Positions 1 to 10,592 are shown, numbered from the stretch's first letter. The stretch: DNA of 52,363 nucleotides from Mycoplasmataceae bacterium (GCA_031261065.1 JAISKD010000004.1:1-52363), one strand, 5' to 3'. Translations and numbers: made by a program. The notes: generated by a model from the letters alone, not told the origin.

Positions 1-69
1 GCAAAGTCATCTACTAATGTTAGTCAAGTGTATATGACTATGACAAAACTTGCTCGTGAGCGTAATTAA
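1..69 (+). CDS. C-terminal end of an unidentified protein (partial)
   Basis: The window opens inside an open frame that runs 22 codons to a TAA at 67-69 and ends in the basic sequence KLARERN. Too little is visible to name it. It converges on the kinase gene, and the two stop codons overlap by 4 bases (66-69), which supports this frame being a real gene end. Confidence 0.5.
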   Translation, partial: AKSSTNVSQVYMTMTKLARERN

Positions 70-1265
70 GACGTTCACTTATCAACAATCAACAGAACAA
101 TAACAATTGTAAGCGTTACTGTAATTATTCCAATAACAAGTCAGATTCACCATAACTGCTCAAATAAACCTTGCTTATCTTTTTCTTTTTGAACATTAAA
201 TAAAACCTTTGTTTGAAATACTCTCATACTCTTAGGTTTTAAAAGCTTTTCATTAAAGCTTGCACTTGGGTCAGATCTATATTTGTCTAAGTCTGAAATG
301 ATTTCTTCAATGGTATTGTATCTAAAGTGTTTATCTTCTTTTTTAGAAGCCATACACCTGAAAATAATATTTTCTATTCCATTAGGGATATTTGGGTCAA
401 GATCATTTAAACACAACATATCATAAGTTAATGGTAATTTTATTACTTTAACATCATCGTAATTATCGGAGTAGAAAGGTTTTTCTCCAATTAACATCTC
501 ATAGAAGATAACTCCTAGTGAGAAAAAGTCAAATTGTTCAGTAATAATTTTAATTTTGTCATCTTCCGTTACTGCATCCTTCATTAATAGAATATCTGGA
601 GATATATAAGGATATGTACCATATATTTGATCTTCATCACCAACAATCTTTTTTGTATATCCTCGTGTCTTTGAATAAAAGGTTGTTGATATACCATAAT
701 CAATAACCTTTATGTATGTTAAATCTTTAGATAAAAGGAAATTTTCTGGTTTTAGATCACGGTGAATTGTTTTGTCTTTAGAACGGTGTAATTCTCTAAC
801 AGCCATCAACATATGTCTAAAGAAGAAAACAGCTTCATTTAAATTTAAGTATCCTTCTCTTTCGATTAATTTACGTAGTGAAGGACCATTTATATATTCC
901 ATAACGTAAATGATCGTTTGGTCATCGTCTTCTATACCCGAAGCTATAAATCTAGCAATATTTTTTACGTTTAAATCATTTAAGAATTTTTTATCAGAAA
1001 TTCGAGCAGCTGTTTCTATCTCTTCATGGAATTTTTTTCAATCAGATTCGTTTACAGTTTCATTTTTTGCAATAATTTTTACTGCTACATTTTTATTTTC
1101 AAGAGCAAAATAATCGTCACTTTTAACTCTTGTGTCTTCGGCAAGATATATGATTGAATTCATTCCACCACGCGCAATTTCTTTAATAATTTTGTATTGT
1201 CCCAATACAACGTCTCCGGGCGACAGTTTTCTATTGATATAAGTGGTTGCTACTTTTTCTGCCAT
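66..1265 (-). CDS. prkC: Ser/Thr protein kinase (PknB/PrkC-type) with C-terminal membrane anchor
   Basis: A 399-aa Hanks-type kinase, continuous only if TGA is Trp. Visible elements are a glycine-rich loop (ARGGMNS, residues 31-37), the ATP-binding Lys63 in VAVKII, the catalytic loop HRDLKPEN (168-175), a metal-binding DYG (189-191, usually DFG) and a GTYPYISPD activation segment. After the kinase domain a hydrophobic helix (about 373-396) ends the protein, so it is probably a C-tail-anchored cytoplasmic kinase. No extracellular PASTA or other sensor domain is present, unlike classical PrkC. It starts 2 bases after the PP2C phosphatase stop, so kinase and phosphatase form a reversible phosphorylation pair in the same operon. 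Substrates cannot be inferred. Confidence 0.93.
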
Positions 1266-1267
1266 AT

Positions 1268-2095
1268 TTACTCCGCTAAAACAACGATAGCTGTTGAGTT
1301 ATCATCTGAGCCATTTTTAATTGCAAGTTCTGTTAATGATTTTGAGACACCGTCAAATTTTTTGCTTTTTGAAACAAGGGAATTAATATCTTCTCTTTCA
1401 GTCCAGTGATAACATCCATCAGATGCTAAAAAAAGTATGTCGCCTTTATGTATTTGATACACAAAGTGATCGAAATCTTTATGAATTACAGAGATATCAT
1501 CAATACAATGTGTTATTGCATGTAACGAATCGTGAAATTTAGTTTTTTGGTTTTTAAACCAGGCATTAACAAATTCTGTATCTTCCTTAATATTTTCAGA
1601 TTCTTTTTTAATTTTAGAAAGTTTCTTCGCGTACTCTGTTTCAATTAAATTCTCAACTGTTTGGTCAACTGTTAATTTATCCCATTTCTTCTTACTTTTA
1701 ATAAACTGATAAGCTCTTGAATCTCCTAAGTTGAAAACATCTAATGTTTCTCCTGTAACAAGACACATAACAATTGTAGAACCAAATTTTTTAGTTTTTC
1801 CATCATGTTCAGAAGCAAGCTTATTTATTTCTTTTCAAATTATTTCATTAGTACTAGAAAAAAACTCAGTTGGATCGCTAATAGACATATATTTTTGAAA
1901 TTGTTTCTCGTAATTTTGCACAACTGATTTTGATACAATTTCAGAATTTTCTAGTGAGCCAATTCCATCAGCAATAATAGCTAATAATTGGCCAGCTTGG
2001 TTAACACCACAGTAAAAGTTATCTTCATTTTTTGGTCTTATACCTTTTTCACTATCGCCACTTATTTTAAATACTAAATTACTTGTTTTTTTCAT
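1268..2095 (-). CDS. prpC: PP2C-type Ser/Thr phosphatase
   Basis: A 275-aa PPM/PP2C-family metal-dependent phosphatase, expected to reverse the action of the adjacent kinase. Family motifs in order: KNEDNF (22-27), ADGIG (42-46, metal-binding Asp43), GSTIV, NLGDSRAY (GD at 124-125), ASDG (Asp226) and SDDNSTAIVV (metal-binding Asp near 265). Its start overlaps the end of rlmN by 17 bases and the kinase follows 2 bases after its stop, so translation is probably coupled. Length is normal for bacterial PrpC/Stp. Confidence 0.94.
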
Positions 2096-3125
2096 GATTA
2101 GCTCTCAGCTGTCCACACGCAGCTGATATTCGTGAACCTCTTTCGAGCCTAGTTGTTACCTTGACGCCATTGTGGATTAGCGTTTCAGCAAAACTTTTTG
2201 AATTAGCACTCCTCTTAAAAGAATGCTCATCAACACTATTATATATTATAAGATTAACATAGCATTCGAATTCTTTAACAAGTTTTGACAATTCAACTGC
2301 ATTCTGCACAGAGTCATTTACTCCACCTAATAATAGGTATTCAAAAGTTATTTTTCTATTTACAGTCGATGAATATTTTCTAAGTGCATTAAATAATACT
2401 TGAAGTGGGTATGCTTTATTTACCGGCATTATTTTATCACGAATTTCATTATTTGGAGCGTGTAATGAAATAGCTAAATTTATCTGGTTAAAATCATTAC
2501 CAAATTCTATGATCTTTGGTGCTACTCCACATGTGGAAACAGTAATGTGTCTACTGCCTATTCCGATTGCATGATTCTCTTTAATAATTTTGAGTGCATT
2601 AGAAAGGTTCTCATAATTATCGAATGGTTCGCCAATACCCATCACTACTACATTTGATACTTTTGCTCCGCTATTCCGTTGTAAGTATTCATTAACACCA
2701 AGAATTTGTAAAACCATTTCATCAGTTGAAAGATTTCTAATCTTTTTTAGCAATCCTGATGCACAAAATTTGCAACCCATATTACATCCAACTTGTGTTG
2801 AAATACACACGGAATAACCATAGTCAAATTTCATTACTACTGTTTCAACGTGTTGTCCATCGCCCAATTTAAAAAGGAATTTTATTGTGCCATCATTCTC
2901 GTCAATTCATTTGTTTTCTATTTGAAGTTTATTAATTTCGAAATTATTTTCTAAAATGGCAAGTGATGTTTTTGCAATGTTTGACATATTTAAAAAACTC
3001 TGACAGTTTTTCTGATAGATCCACTGAAATATTTGAAGCGCATTGTATTTTTTCAATCCTAAAGATACAATTTTTTCTTCTAAAGCCTGTAAAGTAAATG
3101 AGTATATCGATTGTTTATTATTCAT
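2079..3125 (-). CDS. rlmN: dual-specificity 23S rRNA/tRNA adenine C2-methyltransferase RlmN
   Basis: Radical-SAM methyltransferase that makes 2-methyladenosine in 23S rRNA (A2503) and tRNA (A37). The iron-sulfur motif CxxxCxxC is GCNMGCKFC (C114, C118, C121 counting from the chosen start). It is followed by the conserved GMGEP-like VVMGIGEP and SLHAPN, and the C-terminal part contains the resolving AACGQL Cys. The ATG at 3125 overlaps the last codons of gmk (…TATGAA TAA), giving 348 aa, the usual size. An upstream in-frame ATG at 3149 would lie deeper inside gmk and is less likely. Confidence 0.95.
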
Positions 3126-3702
3126 ATTTTGTAGTCTCTTTTTCCACAATGTCGTGCAGTTTACTATATGCAGACTCTGTATTGTCTATAACTATTTTGT
3201 AATTATAATTAGAAGAAGCTTTTATTTCGTCATTAGCACGTTTAAGACGATTTTCAATGTCTGCAGTTGTATTTGTTTGACGATTCACTAAACGTGATTT
3301 TAAAGTTTCAAGAGAAGGTGGTAAAAAGAAAATAGTAACTATTTTAAACTCTTTACTATATTTACTTAAAATTTGTGACATTCCCTTGGTCTCTATTTCT
3401 AAAACAACACTTTTACCATTGTTTATCAATGTTCGAACATCCGCTTCAGAAGTTCCATAATAATTGTTTGAATATTCTGTTCATTCTAGAAATAAATTAT
3501 TTCTAATTTTATGTAAGAAATCTTCTTTGCTTACGAAAATATAATGAATCCCATCAATTTCATTATCTCTTGGTTTTCTCGTTGTAATAGAAGTATTGAA
3601 ACAAATATTAAATGATGGATCTTCAAGTAATTTAGCTAGAACTGTTCCTTTTCCCACGCCGCTTGGACCGCTTATTATAAAAATCAATCCTTTTTTACTC
3701 AT
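3118..3702 (-). CDS. gmk: guanylate kinase
   Basis: A 194-aa GMP kinase (GMP + ATP to GDP + ADP), essential for salvage-dependent purine metabolism in mollicutes. The P-loop GPSGVGKGT is at residues 12-20. SITTRKPRDNEIDGIHY and the LEIETKG segment correspond to the GMP-binding region. It continues through one TGA (Trp at 3481). It lies between pepD and rlmN in a tight minus-strand operon and overlaps the rlmN start by 8 bases. Confidence 0.96.
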
Positions 3703-3719
3703 GGGAACCTATAAAATAA

Positions 3720-5171
3720 TTATCTTATTTCTTCGAGTAATTTCTTAACTACTTGATAAACTCTTCCTGTTTCAGGAATGCTCAACTTTTCATTATATGT
3801 GTGGGCACCAAACATATCTGGTCCTACAGAAATTGCAACAAGATCTGGAATTGATTTTGAAATATATGCAACTTCTAATCCAGCTGGCACCACATATAAT
3901 GCGGCTTTCTTTTCGCTGTTCTTATTAAAGATATCCAAATAAAGATTTGCGAGTGAATTTGTTTTAGATGGTGTTCATGGCATCATTTTGTCTCTGTACA
4001 CAATATCTGCAGAAGCAAGTTTGTATGTTTTGCTCATCAAACTGTACAATTTGTCCATTTCATTAGATTCAAGACTACGTACCATATGAGTCATAGTTAT
4101 ATCGTTTTCGTTTGTTCGTATTATTCCTAAATTACAAGAAGTATTTGGAATGTTAAATTCTTTATTGTTTGTGTAAACACCATTAAATATATCACAAAGT
4201 GCAGCAATAGCTATTGATGAGTCTTTCTTGCTTAAAGAATATGAATCATTTTCAACTTCATGAATGCTTAGAGATATATTTATTTCATCAGGATATGAAG
4301 ATTTAATTTTAGCAAACTTTTTAGAAGCACATGCAACAATTTCTTCAAGTTCATCTTTTTCACATTGGATAACTGTAGTACAAGAATGTGGAATAGCATT
4401 AGGGAATTTTCCTCCATTAATTTTAACAATAGAAAATTCGAAAGTTTTTTCAAGTTCATTTAATAATTCAGCAGATGCTTTTACAGCATTGATTATTTTT
4501 TTGTGTATTTCTATGCCTGAGTGACCACCTAAACCGTTTTTGATTTCGATGCAATAACTCTTATTGGTTTTTTTACTTTTTATTTTCTTTGTTTTAATTA
4601 CACCATCGAAAATAATACAACCTGCACATCCAACAGTAACCAAATCAGAACTTTCAGAATCGATATTTAACATGTATTTAGATTTTATTAAGGAAGTGTC
4701 GAACGCTGATATTCCCATAGGAGAAACTTCTTCATTGGCAGAAAAAATAACTTCAAGTGGTCCATGTTTAAATTCACTATCATTTAGCAAAGCTAAAATC
4801 ATTGCAAGTGCTACACCATCATCAGCACCAAGTGTTGTTCCTTTAGCTTTAACGAAATCTCCGTCAACATATATATCTAATGGATCAGTGTCAAAATCAT
4901 GAGTGCTACTTTCCTCTTTGTCTGCAACCATATCTGAATGTCCTTGTAATAAAACAGATGGTTGATTTTCATTCCCTGGAGTTGCAGGCACTTGAAAATA
5001 AATGTTTCCGTTTGAATCGACATTTGGAGTAAGATTAAGTTTTGTTATTTGGCTAGATAAATATTCTGAAATGGCTTCAGTTTGATAGCTAGGCCTTGGT
5101 ATTTCAGATATTTGTTTGAAATATTTTCAAAATAATCTTGGTTCCAAAGAGTCAATATTTTTACTAGCCAT
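3720..5171 (-). CDS. pepD: M20 family aminoacyl-histidine dipeptidase-like (PepD/PepV)
   Basis: A 483-aa zinc dipeptidase of peptidase family M20C. It shows the metal-ligand HSD in LLQGHSDMV, the bridging Asp in LGADDGVALAM, the catalytic Glu pair in SANEEVSP and the GLGGHSG dimer-domain motif. Length matches PepD (about 485 aa). Likely role: cytoplasmic cleavage of imported dipeptides, which supply amino acids in organisms lacking their biosynthesis. The start (MASKNIDSLEPRLFWKYF…) lies 3 bases after the ppa stop, and gmk follows 17 bases downstream. PepD and PepV cannot be separated with certainty from motifs alone. Confidence 0.88.
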
Positions 5172-5174
5172 AAA

Positions 5175-5726
5175 TTAACCTTCGTATTTCTCAGGGTGCT
5201 CCTTGTGCATCTTAGCTAAGAATTCTTCTTTAGGAAGTTTTCCGTATTCTTTCATTAGTTCAACACATTCCTCGTATTCTTTAATTGCTCATTCACAATC
5301 TTTAAAGTCTTTAGTACTTACTTTTTTCTTTTGTAAGTTTTTGTAAGTTTCGAAGAATTCTTTAATTTCAGCAAGTTCATGTTGACTTAAATCTTTTAGG
5401 TCTTCGATTCCTTTTCATCTAGGATCACAATCAATAACTGCGATTAACTTAGTATCTGTCTCTCCACCATCAACCATTTCTAATGCTCCAATTATTCTTG
5501 AAGGAACGATTATTCCAGGTTGGAATGATTGGTCAGCAAAGACAAGAACGTCTAATTCGTCTCCGTCTCAGTCTAGTGCTTCTGGAAGAAAGCCGTAATT
5601 TTGTGGGTAATAGTTTGGACCATAAAGTATTCTATCAACCTTGATTGCTCTTGTTGCTCTGTCAAATTCATATTTAACGTTTGATCCTTTCGGAATTTCA
5701 ATTGTAACATCTAATGTTTTACTCAT
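5175..5726 (-). CDS. ppa: inorganic pyrophosphatase (family I)
   Basis: A 183-aa soluble pyrophosphatase that hydrolyses PPi to phosphate and drives nucleic-acid and aminoacyl-tRNA synthesis. The family signature DGDELDVLV carries the metal-binding Asp residues; [16 protein letters not shown] and VIDCDPRW are further active-site segments. It contains TGA-encoded Trp (in ALDWDGDE and elsewhere) and was absent from a standard-code reading. It is the first gene of the minus-strand operon ending with the kinase. A TATAAT box lies 8 bases upstream of the ATG and no Shine-Dalgarno is visible. Confidence 0.95.
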
Positions 5727-5788
5727 ATTTTAATATTATATAAATTTGTGTATAATTGTGTATAATAGAAGTATAAAAAAATAAAATT

Positions 5789-6088
5789 ATGGTAAAAAAC
5801 AATCCAACAAAAACATCATATGGTGTAAAAACTGCAGAAAACAAACACTTAGTAAAAACTAAGAACGTTCAACATCTTAATTCTCTATCAACTGAATCTC
5901 ACAAATTGATTGATGCTTTATTAAAGAATGAAGAGAAAATTGAAGAACTAAAGGCTAAACACCCTAAGCTTACTGAAAAGCACGAACAAACTATTCTTAA
6001 GAATGTTTACAAAACAAAAACTCACTTATTAGACGAACTTCAAGAAATCTTTAAAGAAGGAACTAAGAAAAGTTGGTTTAAGAAATAA
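5789..6088 (+). CDS. small helical hypothetical protein
   Basis: A 99-aa, Lys/Glu-rich, cysteine-free protein without signal peptide or membrane segment. The second half looks strongly alpha-helical (LIDALLKNEEKIEELK), perhaps coiled coil. It is divergent from ppa; two tandem GTGTATAAT-like boxes lie between the genes. I do not recognise a family. It ends 14 bases before the recU stop on the other strand. Confidence 0.75.
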   Translation: MVKNNPTKTSYGVKTAENKHLVKTKNVQHLNSLSTESHKLIDALLKNEEKIEELKAKHPKLTEKHEQTILKNVYKTKTHLLDELQEIFKEGTKKSWFKK

Positions 6089-6102
6089 TAACTTTTACTT
6101 CA

Positions 6103-6615
6103 TTAGTTATTAATCACAGTTAAAATATCAATAATCCCAGGAAAGGTTATTGGTATTTTTTTATTCTCTGAAGAAATTTTCTCGTATTTAATTGTGCGAG
6201 TCTTTTGATTTTGTATGGTTTTGTGAATCCATTCTATGTCTAGCAAATAAAACTCTTCTTGTTGACTAAAGTACACTAAAACATAACCATCTATCTTAAA
6301 CTTCTTAAGTGATAATAGATAATTGTACTGGTGTTCTTGAAGCATGTCGATGCTCCAATTGTTATTCTTTGTTTGTTTTACTTCGATTTCAAAGCGCCTG
6401 CCATCAACAGAACCAACATAATCTACGGTTGATTTTTTTAAAAGCTTACCAATAATCATAGAATCATTAAGATTCTTTGTAATCTTTATGGGTATTTCTC
6501 TTTTTTCTATCAATGCAATTCCACGATCTTTATAAAAATCACAAGTTCTGTTCATTAATGCTTCAGCATACATTCCCAGATTGGATTTGTTATTTGTTAC
6601 AGCGGCATGAATCAT
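6103..6615 (-). CDS. recU: RecU-like Holliday junction resolvase
   Basis: A 170-aa protein resembling RecU/PrfA resolvases, which cut four-way junctions during recombination and repair. Recognisable order: GMYAEALMNRTCDFY (family GRxFExxIN), KREIPIKI (family KxPTPI), STVDYVGSVDGRRFEIEVKQTK (family STTDYxGxYxGRxIDFEAKET, with the catalytic D and ExK), QEHQYNYL and IDGYVLVYFS. I chose the ATG at 6615: GGGGAG lies just upstream, family similarity begins there, and the frame upstream is used by a different overlapping small gene. The overlap with that gene is 19 bases, suggesting translational coupling. Confidence 0.82.
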   Translation of the reverse strand: MIHAAVTNNKSNLGMYAEALMNRTCDFYKDRGIALIEKREIPIKITKNLNDSMIIGKLLKKSTVDYVGSVDGRRFEIEVKQTKNNNWSIDMLQEHQYNYLLSLKKFKIDGYVLVYFSQQEEFYLLDIEWIHKTIQNQKTRTIKYEKISSENKKIPITFPGIIDILTVINN

Positions 6616-6845
6616 GATGTTCTCCCCGCAATTGGTGAAATCCTTAATGTTCCCATTCCAGATCCACTCATATAGCTGCCGCTTGTTTTTGTTGTTGTTT
6701 CTGAACTTCCAGAACTTGATGCTACGCATTTAGCAATAACACCGCCTATAACATCTGTTAACATAGTTATACCTAATATTGCCATTCACACTCCGGAAAA
6801 ACCTCCTGAATAACTATTTTTTTCTTCTATACTCATTAATTTCAT
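6597..6845 (-). CDS. small peptide with bacteriocin-type double-glycine leader (putative)
   Basis: An 82-codon frame too short for most gene callers, with the strongest Shine-Dalgarno of the region (GGAGG, 6850-6857) four bases before its ATG. The N-terminus MKLMSIEEKNSYSGG fits the class II bacteriocin leader pattern: hydrophobic at -12, Glu at -8, hydrophobic at -4, GG at -2/-1. A hydrophobic, glycine-rich stretch (about residues 16-38, with VIGGVIA) and a Ser/Thr/Gly-rich tail follow. It needs two TGA-Trp codons. No C39-peptidase ABC exporter is seen nearby, so function is inference. Alternatively it is a short membrane peptide coupled to recU translation. Confidence 0.5.
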
Positions 6846-6849
6846 ATTT

Positions 6850-6857
6850 ACCTCCTC
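6850..6857 (-). promoter_or_regulatory. strong Shine-Dalgarno for the small peptide gene
   Basis: On the minus strand GAGGAGGT sits four bases before the ATG at 6845. This is unusually strong for this window, where many genes have no ribosome-binding site, and it is the main evidence that the small frame is translated. Confidence 0.65.
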
Positions 6858-6942
6858 AATCTATAATAGTGTTTCAAATATGCGTTTTACTTATAAAAGT
6901 TACATTTTTATTAAAAAAGTTGCTTTTATAGGAATAAGAACA

Positions 6943-6970
6943 AAAAACAATGACTTTCGCCATTGTTTTG
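6943..6970 (-). terminator. intrinsic terminator after the 881-aa exported protein gene
   Basis: On the minus strand an AAAACAATG / CATTGTTTT stem with an eight-base loop is followed directly by a run of T. It lies about 33 bases after the stop at 7003 and before the peptide-recU genes. Confidence 0.75.
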
Positions 6971-7002
6971 TGTTTCCTTGATTTCAGCAGAATCTAATTA
7001 AA

Positions 7003-9648
7003 TTAGAGTAAGTCTAAATCGTGTAGGATTCTGTCACCAACCTGTGCTTTAACACAATCTCATGTTACACTAACACCGATTTGAATTACTGAAAGAATAA
7101 TTCCTGCTAATGATGATGATCTAGCAAGTTCATCAACTCTTGCAGCTTCTGTTATTTCTCTAGAAAGTCGTTCGACATTATTTTCAGCATCAGTTACAAT
7201 TTGAGCTGTGAATTGTGTAGTTTGATTTGTATAACTTGTTATTACACTTGATCAGTTTTTCATGTCAGAAGAAATGGGAAGAGCATCAATCATTTTTTGT
7301 GCTTTTTTAAGATTATCAGAAAATGAGTTTGCATATGTTTTCAACATTTGACTTGCAGGTTCGAAAGCTTCAACTAGTTCTCTTAGTATTGAAGCACTAG
7401 CGAAAACAACTAAAGCACCATTAATGATTGAAAGAGATGAAACAACATAGACAACTGCGGTACTAGCATCTGTTCAACCATCAATTGGAGTAAGGTCTAC
7501 TGAGTCCTTAGTGAAGCCCGCTTCTTTAGCTAAATCAAATAAAACATCTTGAATTATTGTTGAATAGTTTATTTCATAATCTTGACATGTATCAATTATG
7601 CTATTTGCACTTTGTACAAATCCAGCGAATGATGTAGGTGCATTGAATTGGTCAATATAATTTTGTAAGTTTGCTAATACTGTTAATAAGTCTGTAGTTT
7701 TAGCAACATCAGCTAATTTACTAATTGCAGTTGTGTCGGCTGTACTAATGTCAGCTTCTTTTGATGCGTGTGCTGCAGTTAAACCACAGACAACACTGTT
7801 TGCTAAATCTCCAGCTGCTAATGCAGTGAATAAGATTCCACCTGGAATATCTAATGCGGCATAGTTAGCTGCAGCAATATACATTTCAGTAGCTGAAACT
7901 GTTGCGAAGGCAGTAGTTAAAAGACCTTCTGCTACAGCATAATCTCCTAATCAAGTTGAATATGTGTTTATATCATCTATTGCTTTTGTGTTAGATACAG
8001 CATTAATAGAATCAATAGCATCTTCTACAGTTGCGTTGCTAGCAATTACATTAGCTCTGCTTAGAGTTGCTAATGAATCAGCATCTCAATATAAGCTAAA
8101 TCGTCCGTGATCACATGTTTCATCTTGGAAAGCATAGATTTTTGGGTCTTGGTCACACCTTATGTAATGTTCTGTACCAAAGCTATCAATGTAATATAAA
8201 CCACAGTCAACATATGGATTATCAATAGAAACATTAATGCCTTCAACTTTTGCAACAATCTTACCAGCTGGCATATCATATTTAGATGCTCATGTTGCAG
8301 CTTCTTCATCTATAGTATTGTAAGTCATTTCATCTTGATTAATTCCCATGAATGTTTTGTTTGGAATGTTGTAGATTTTATTAGTTAAATCAGAAGGTAG
8401 ATAGTCACCAACATTGTAACCGAAGTTAGCGGCATCTCCGTTAGTAGCATATCATGTATCTGTTTGTGATAATGCATTACCATCAAATGGCATATATGCA
8501 TCAGTAGATGCATCGTACATATTGTTGTTGTATGTTGTTGAAACTAATTCTTGGTTAATTAAATCTCTTTTAATAAAAGAATCAACAATATAGTCACATT
8601 CAGACTGTGTATATTTGAAATTGAAATCAATAGGGTCAGTTGTTACTGAATTTCCATGTGAATCTTCTAATGTGAAAACTAATTTTATATCGTTAGTACA
8701 AGTAGAACCATCAGCAATAATAGTCTTATAGTTTAAGAAGCCTTTCTTTTGGTTAACTGTTTTAACATCAGTAATAGAAATTCCAGCATCATTTAAGAAT
8801 GGGATGTTATAAACACTTCCAATATAGTCAAATCCTGAACCTTGGCTAGTATATGTTAATATTTTTTCCAATATGTCTTGACTAATTGGTTCTTTTCCTG
8901 GAGTTAATTGGTTTATTGATCATGCACTGTTTATTCAAGCAGATACATCATCTGAATTCATATTTTCTGCATTTCCTTCAGAAAATACACCAGTTTCAAA
9001 TTTATTAACCAATATATCTAAATAAGCTTTTTGAACTTTTTTATCTGTGCTATTTGCAATAACGTTATTAATAACGTTATCATAGAAATACTGAGCGTTT
9101 TGTTTCTTAGCAACTCCTTCGCTTATCACACCTTCTAAAGTACTTGTTACAGTATCTTTATCAGCAGTAGTCTCTTCTGAAAGAATTTGATCAACTAATA
9201 AGTCTTCATTTGCTTTAATGAAATCTCATGAGATAATAGAAAAACCATTATCACTAGAGAATTTCATTAAATAGTTAAAACAAAGATCTTTATCAGCATC
9301 TGAAGTAGAATCTGGTTTGTAAAATGTATTATAGAAGTCAACATTATCAGAAGCTACTTGAGCAGCTATTTGTTCTGGTGTTCAGTCAGGATAGTTAGCT
9401 GTATATCTTTGAGTTTGAAGGTTTTCTAATTGTTGTTCAAGAGATAATAATGAATCTCAAGACTCGGCAGATGAAGATTTAAGTCTATTAATTATCTTTT
9501 CTTGTGATAAAGATTTTAATCCTGTTGTATGGCTATGAGCATAGCAAATCGGAAGTGATACTAAAGATAGTAATATCACTGGTGAAATTCTACATAAAAA
9601 TTTTTTAAATAACTTATTTAACATATACATAAATATTATGCCAAACAC
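7003..9648 (-). CDS. large exported protein with hydrophobic helical C-terminal half
   Basis: An 881-aa protein, continuous through many TGA-Trp codons. The start is either 9648 or the in-frame ATG at 9624, which begins a typical signal peptide (KLFKKFLCRISPVILLSLVSL, then ICYAHS). There is no clear lipobox. The middle part has beta-rich, repeat-free sequence with several Cys. The C-terminal 300 residues are Ala/Ser-rich and amphipathic with at least three hydrophobic stretches (around AALDIPGGILFTALAAG, STAVVYVVSSLSIINGALVVFA and SSLAGIILSVIQIGVSV) separated by long helices. This layout recalls alpha-helical pore-forming proteins, but I recognise no family and call it unknown. It is monocistronic: a terminator follows, and the upstream side is a divergent promoter region shared with map. 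Confidence 0.85.
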
Positions 9649-9802
9649 CTATATAGAAGTGGGGTTTTCTGCTCAAAGAAAAACAGCTTTAATTAGACAC
9701 AAAATAAAGGTCTAATTTTATAGCAAAATATCCTTAATATACCTATCCTTAATATAGCGTTCAGATGTTCAATAACCTTAATAACCTTATATAACATATA
9801 AA

Positions 9803-10567
9803 ATGATATACATAAAATCTGAACGTGATATTTTACTAATTCGTCAAGCTGTTTCTATATGAAAAGAAGTTAAGATTGAATTAACAAAAGCATGTAAACC
9901 AGGAGTATCCTTATTAGCTCTTGATAAAATAGCTGCAGAGATAATAGAGAAGAATGATGCAACCTGTAGTTTTTATCAATATGAAGGTTTCCCTGGACAT
10001 ATATGTATCTCAGTAAATGCTGAATTAATTCATGGAATCCCAAGCAACTATATCCTTAAGAAAGAAGATATGGTTACTTTCGATGTTGGAGTTACATATA
10101 AGAACCATGTGTGTGATTCAGCATTTACCATTATAATGGATGAAGACAATGTGGAAGCAAAGAAAATATCAGAGGTAACTTATGATTCATTAATAAAATC
10201 AATTTCTGTTATTAAACCGGGTGCCACAACCGGGGATATAGGTTATGAAATTGAAAAGATAGCAAATGAAGGTGGTTATGAAGTAATTAAAGATTTTGGT
10301 GGACATGGTTGTGGTAATAAAGTCCATGAAGATCCTATGATTTTATGTTATGGTTCAAAAGGAAAAGGAACCAAATTAGAAAAGAATATGGTTATATGTA
10401 TTGAACCCATGTTAATGACAGATAGTGATGAATACATCATCGATAAGAAAAACAAGTGAACAGTTATAAGTAAAAATAAGAAGCTTACTTGTCACTGAGA
10501 ACATATGGTTTTAGTTACTGAAAATGGTTATGAAATATTAACTCAAGATAATTGTGATAAAATATAG
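9803..10567 (+). CDS. map: methionine aminopeptidase type I
   Basis: A 254-aa enzyme that removes initiator Met from nascent proteins. All five dinuclear-metal ligands are visible in family context: two Asp in TFDVGVTYKNHVCDSAF, His in GGHGCGNKVHEDP, Glu in CIEPM and Glu in HWEHMVLVTENG; substrate-binding His is in LIHGIPS. Several TGA codons encode Trp. In many mollicutes map sits near the infA/rpsM ribosomal cluster, and here infA follows with one lipoprotein gene between. Confidence 0.95.
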
Positions 10568-10575
10568 ATATATTT

Positions 10576-10592
10576 AACGGAGGTAATAAGTA
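10576..10592 (+). promoter_or_regulatory. strong Shine-Dalgarno before the repeat lipoprotein
   Basis: GGAGGT lies about nine bases before the ATG at 10593, just 8 bases after the map stop. It implies the lipoprotein is translated from a leadered, probably map-linked transcript, unlike the many genes here without a Shine-Dalgarno. Confidence 0.6.

Noticed and set aside
6615-6729. N-terminal extension of RecU to 6729
   Set aside because: The extra 38 residues do not resemble the family, the region is used by the overlapping small peptide, and GGGGAG marks the start at 6615.
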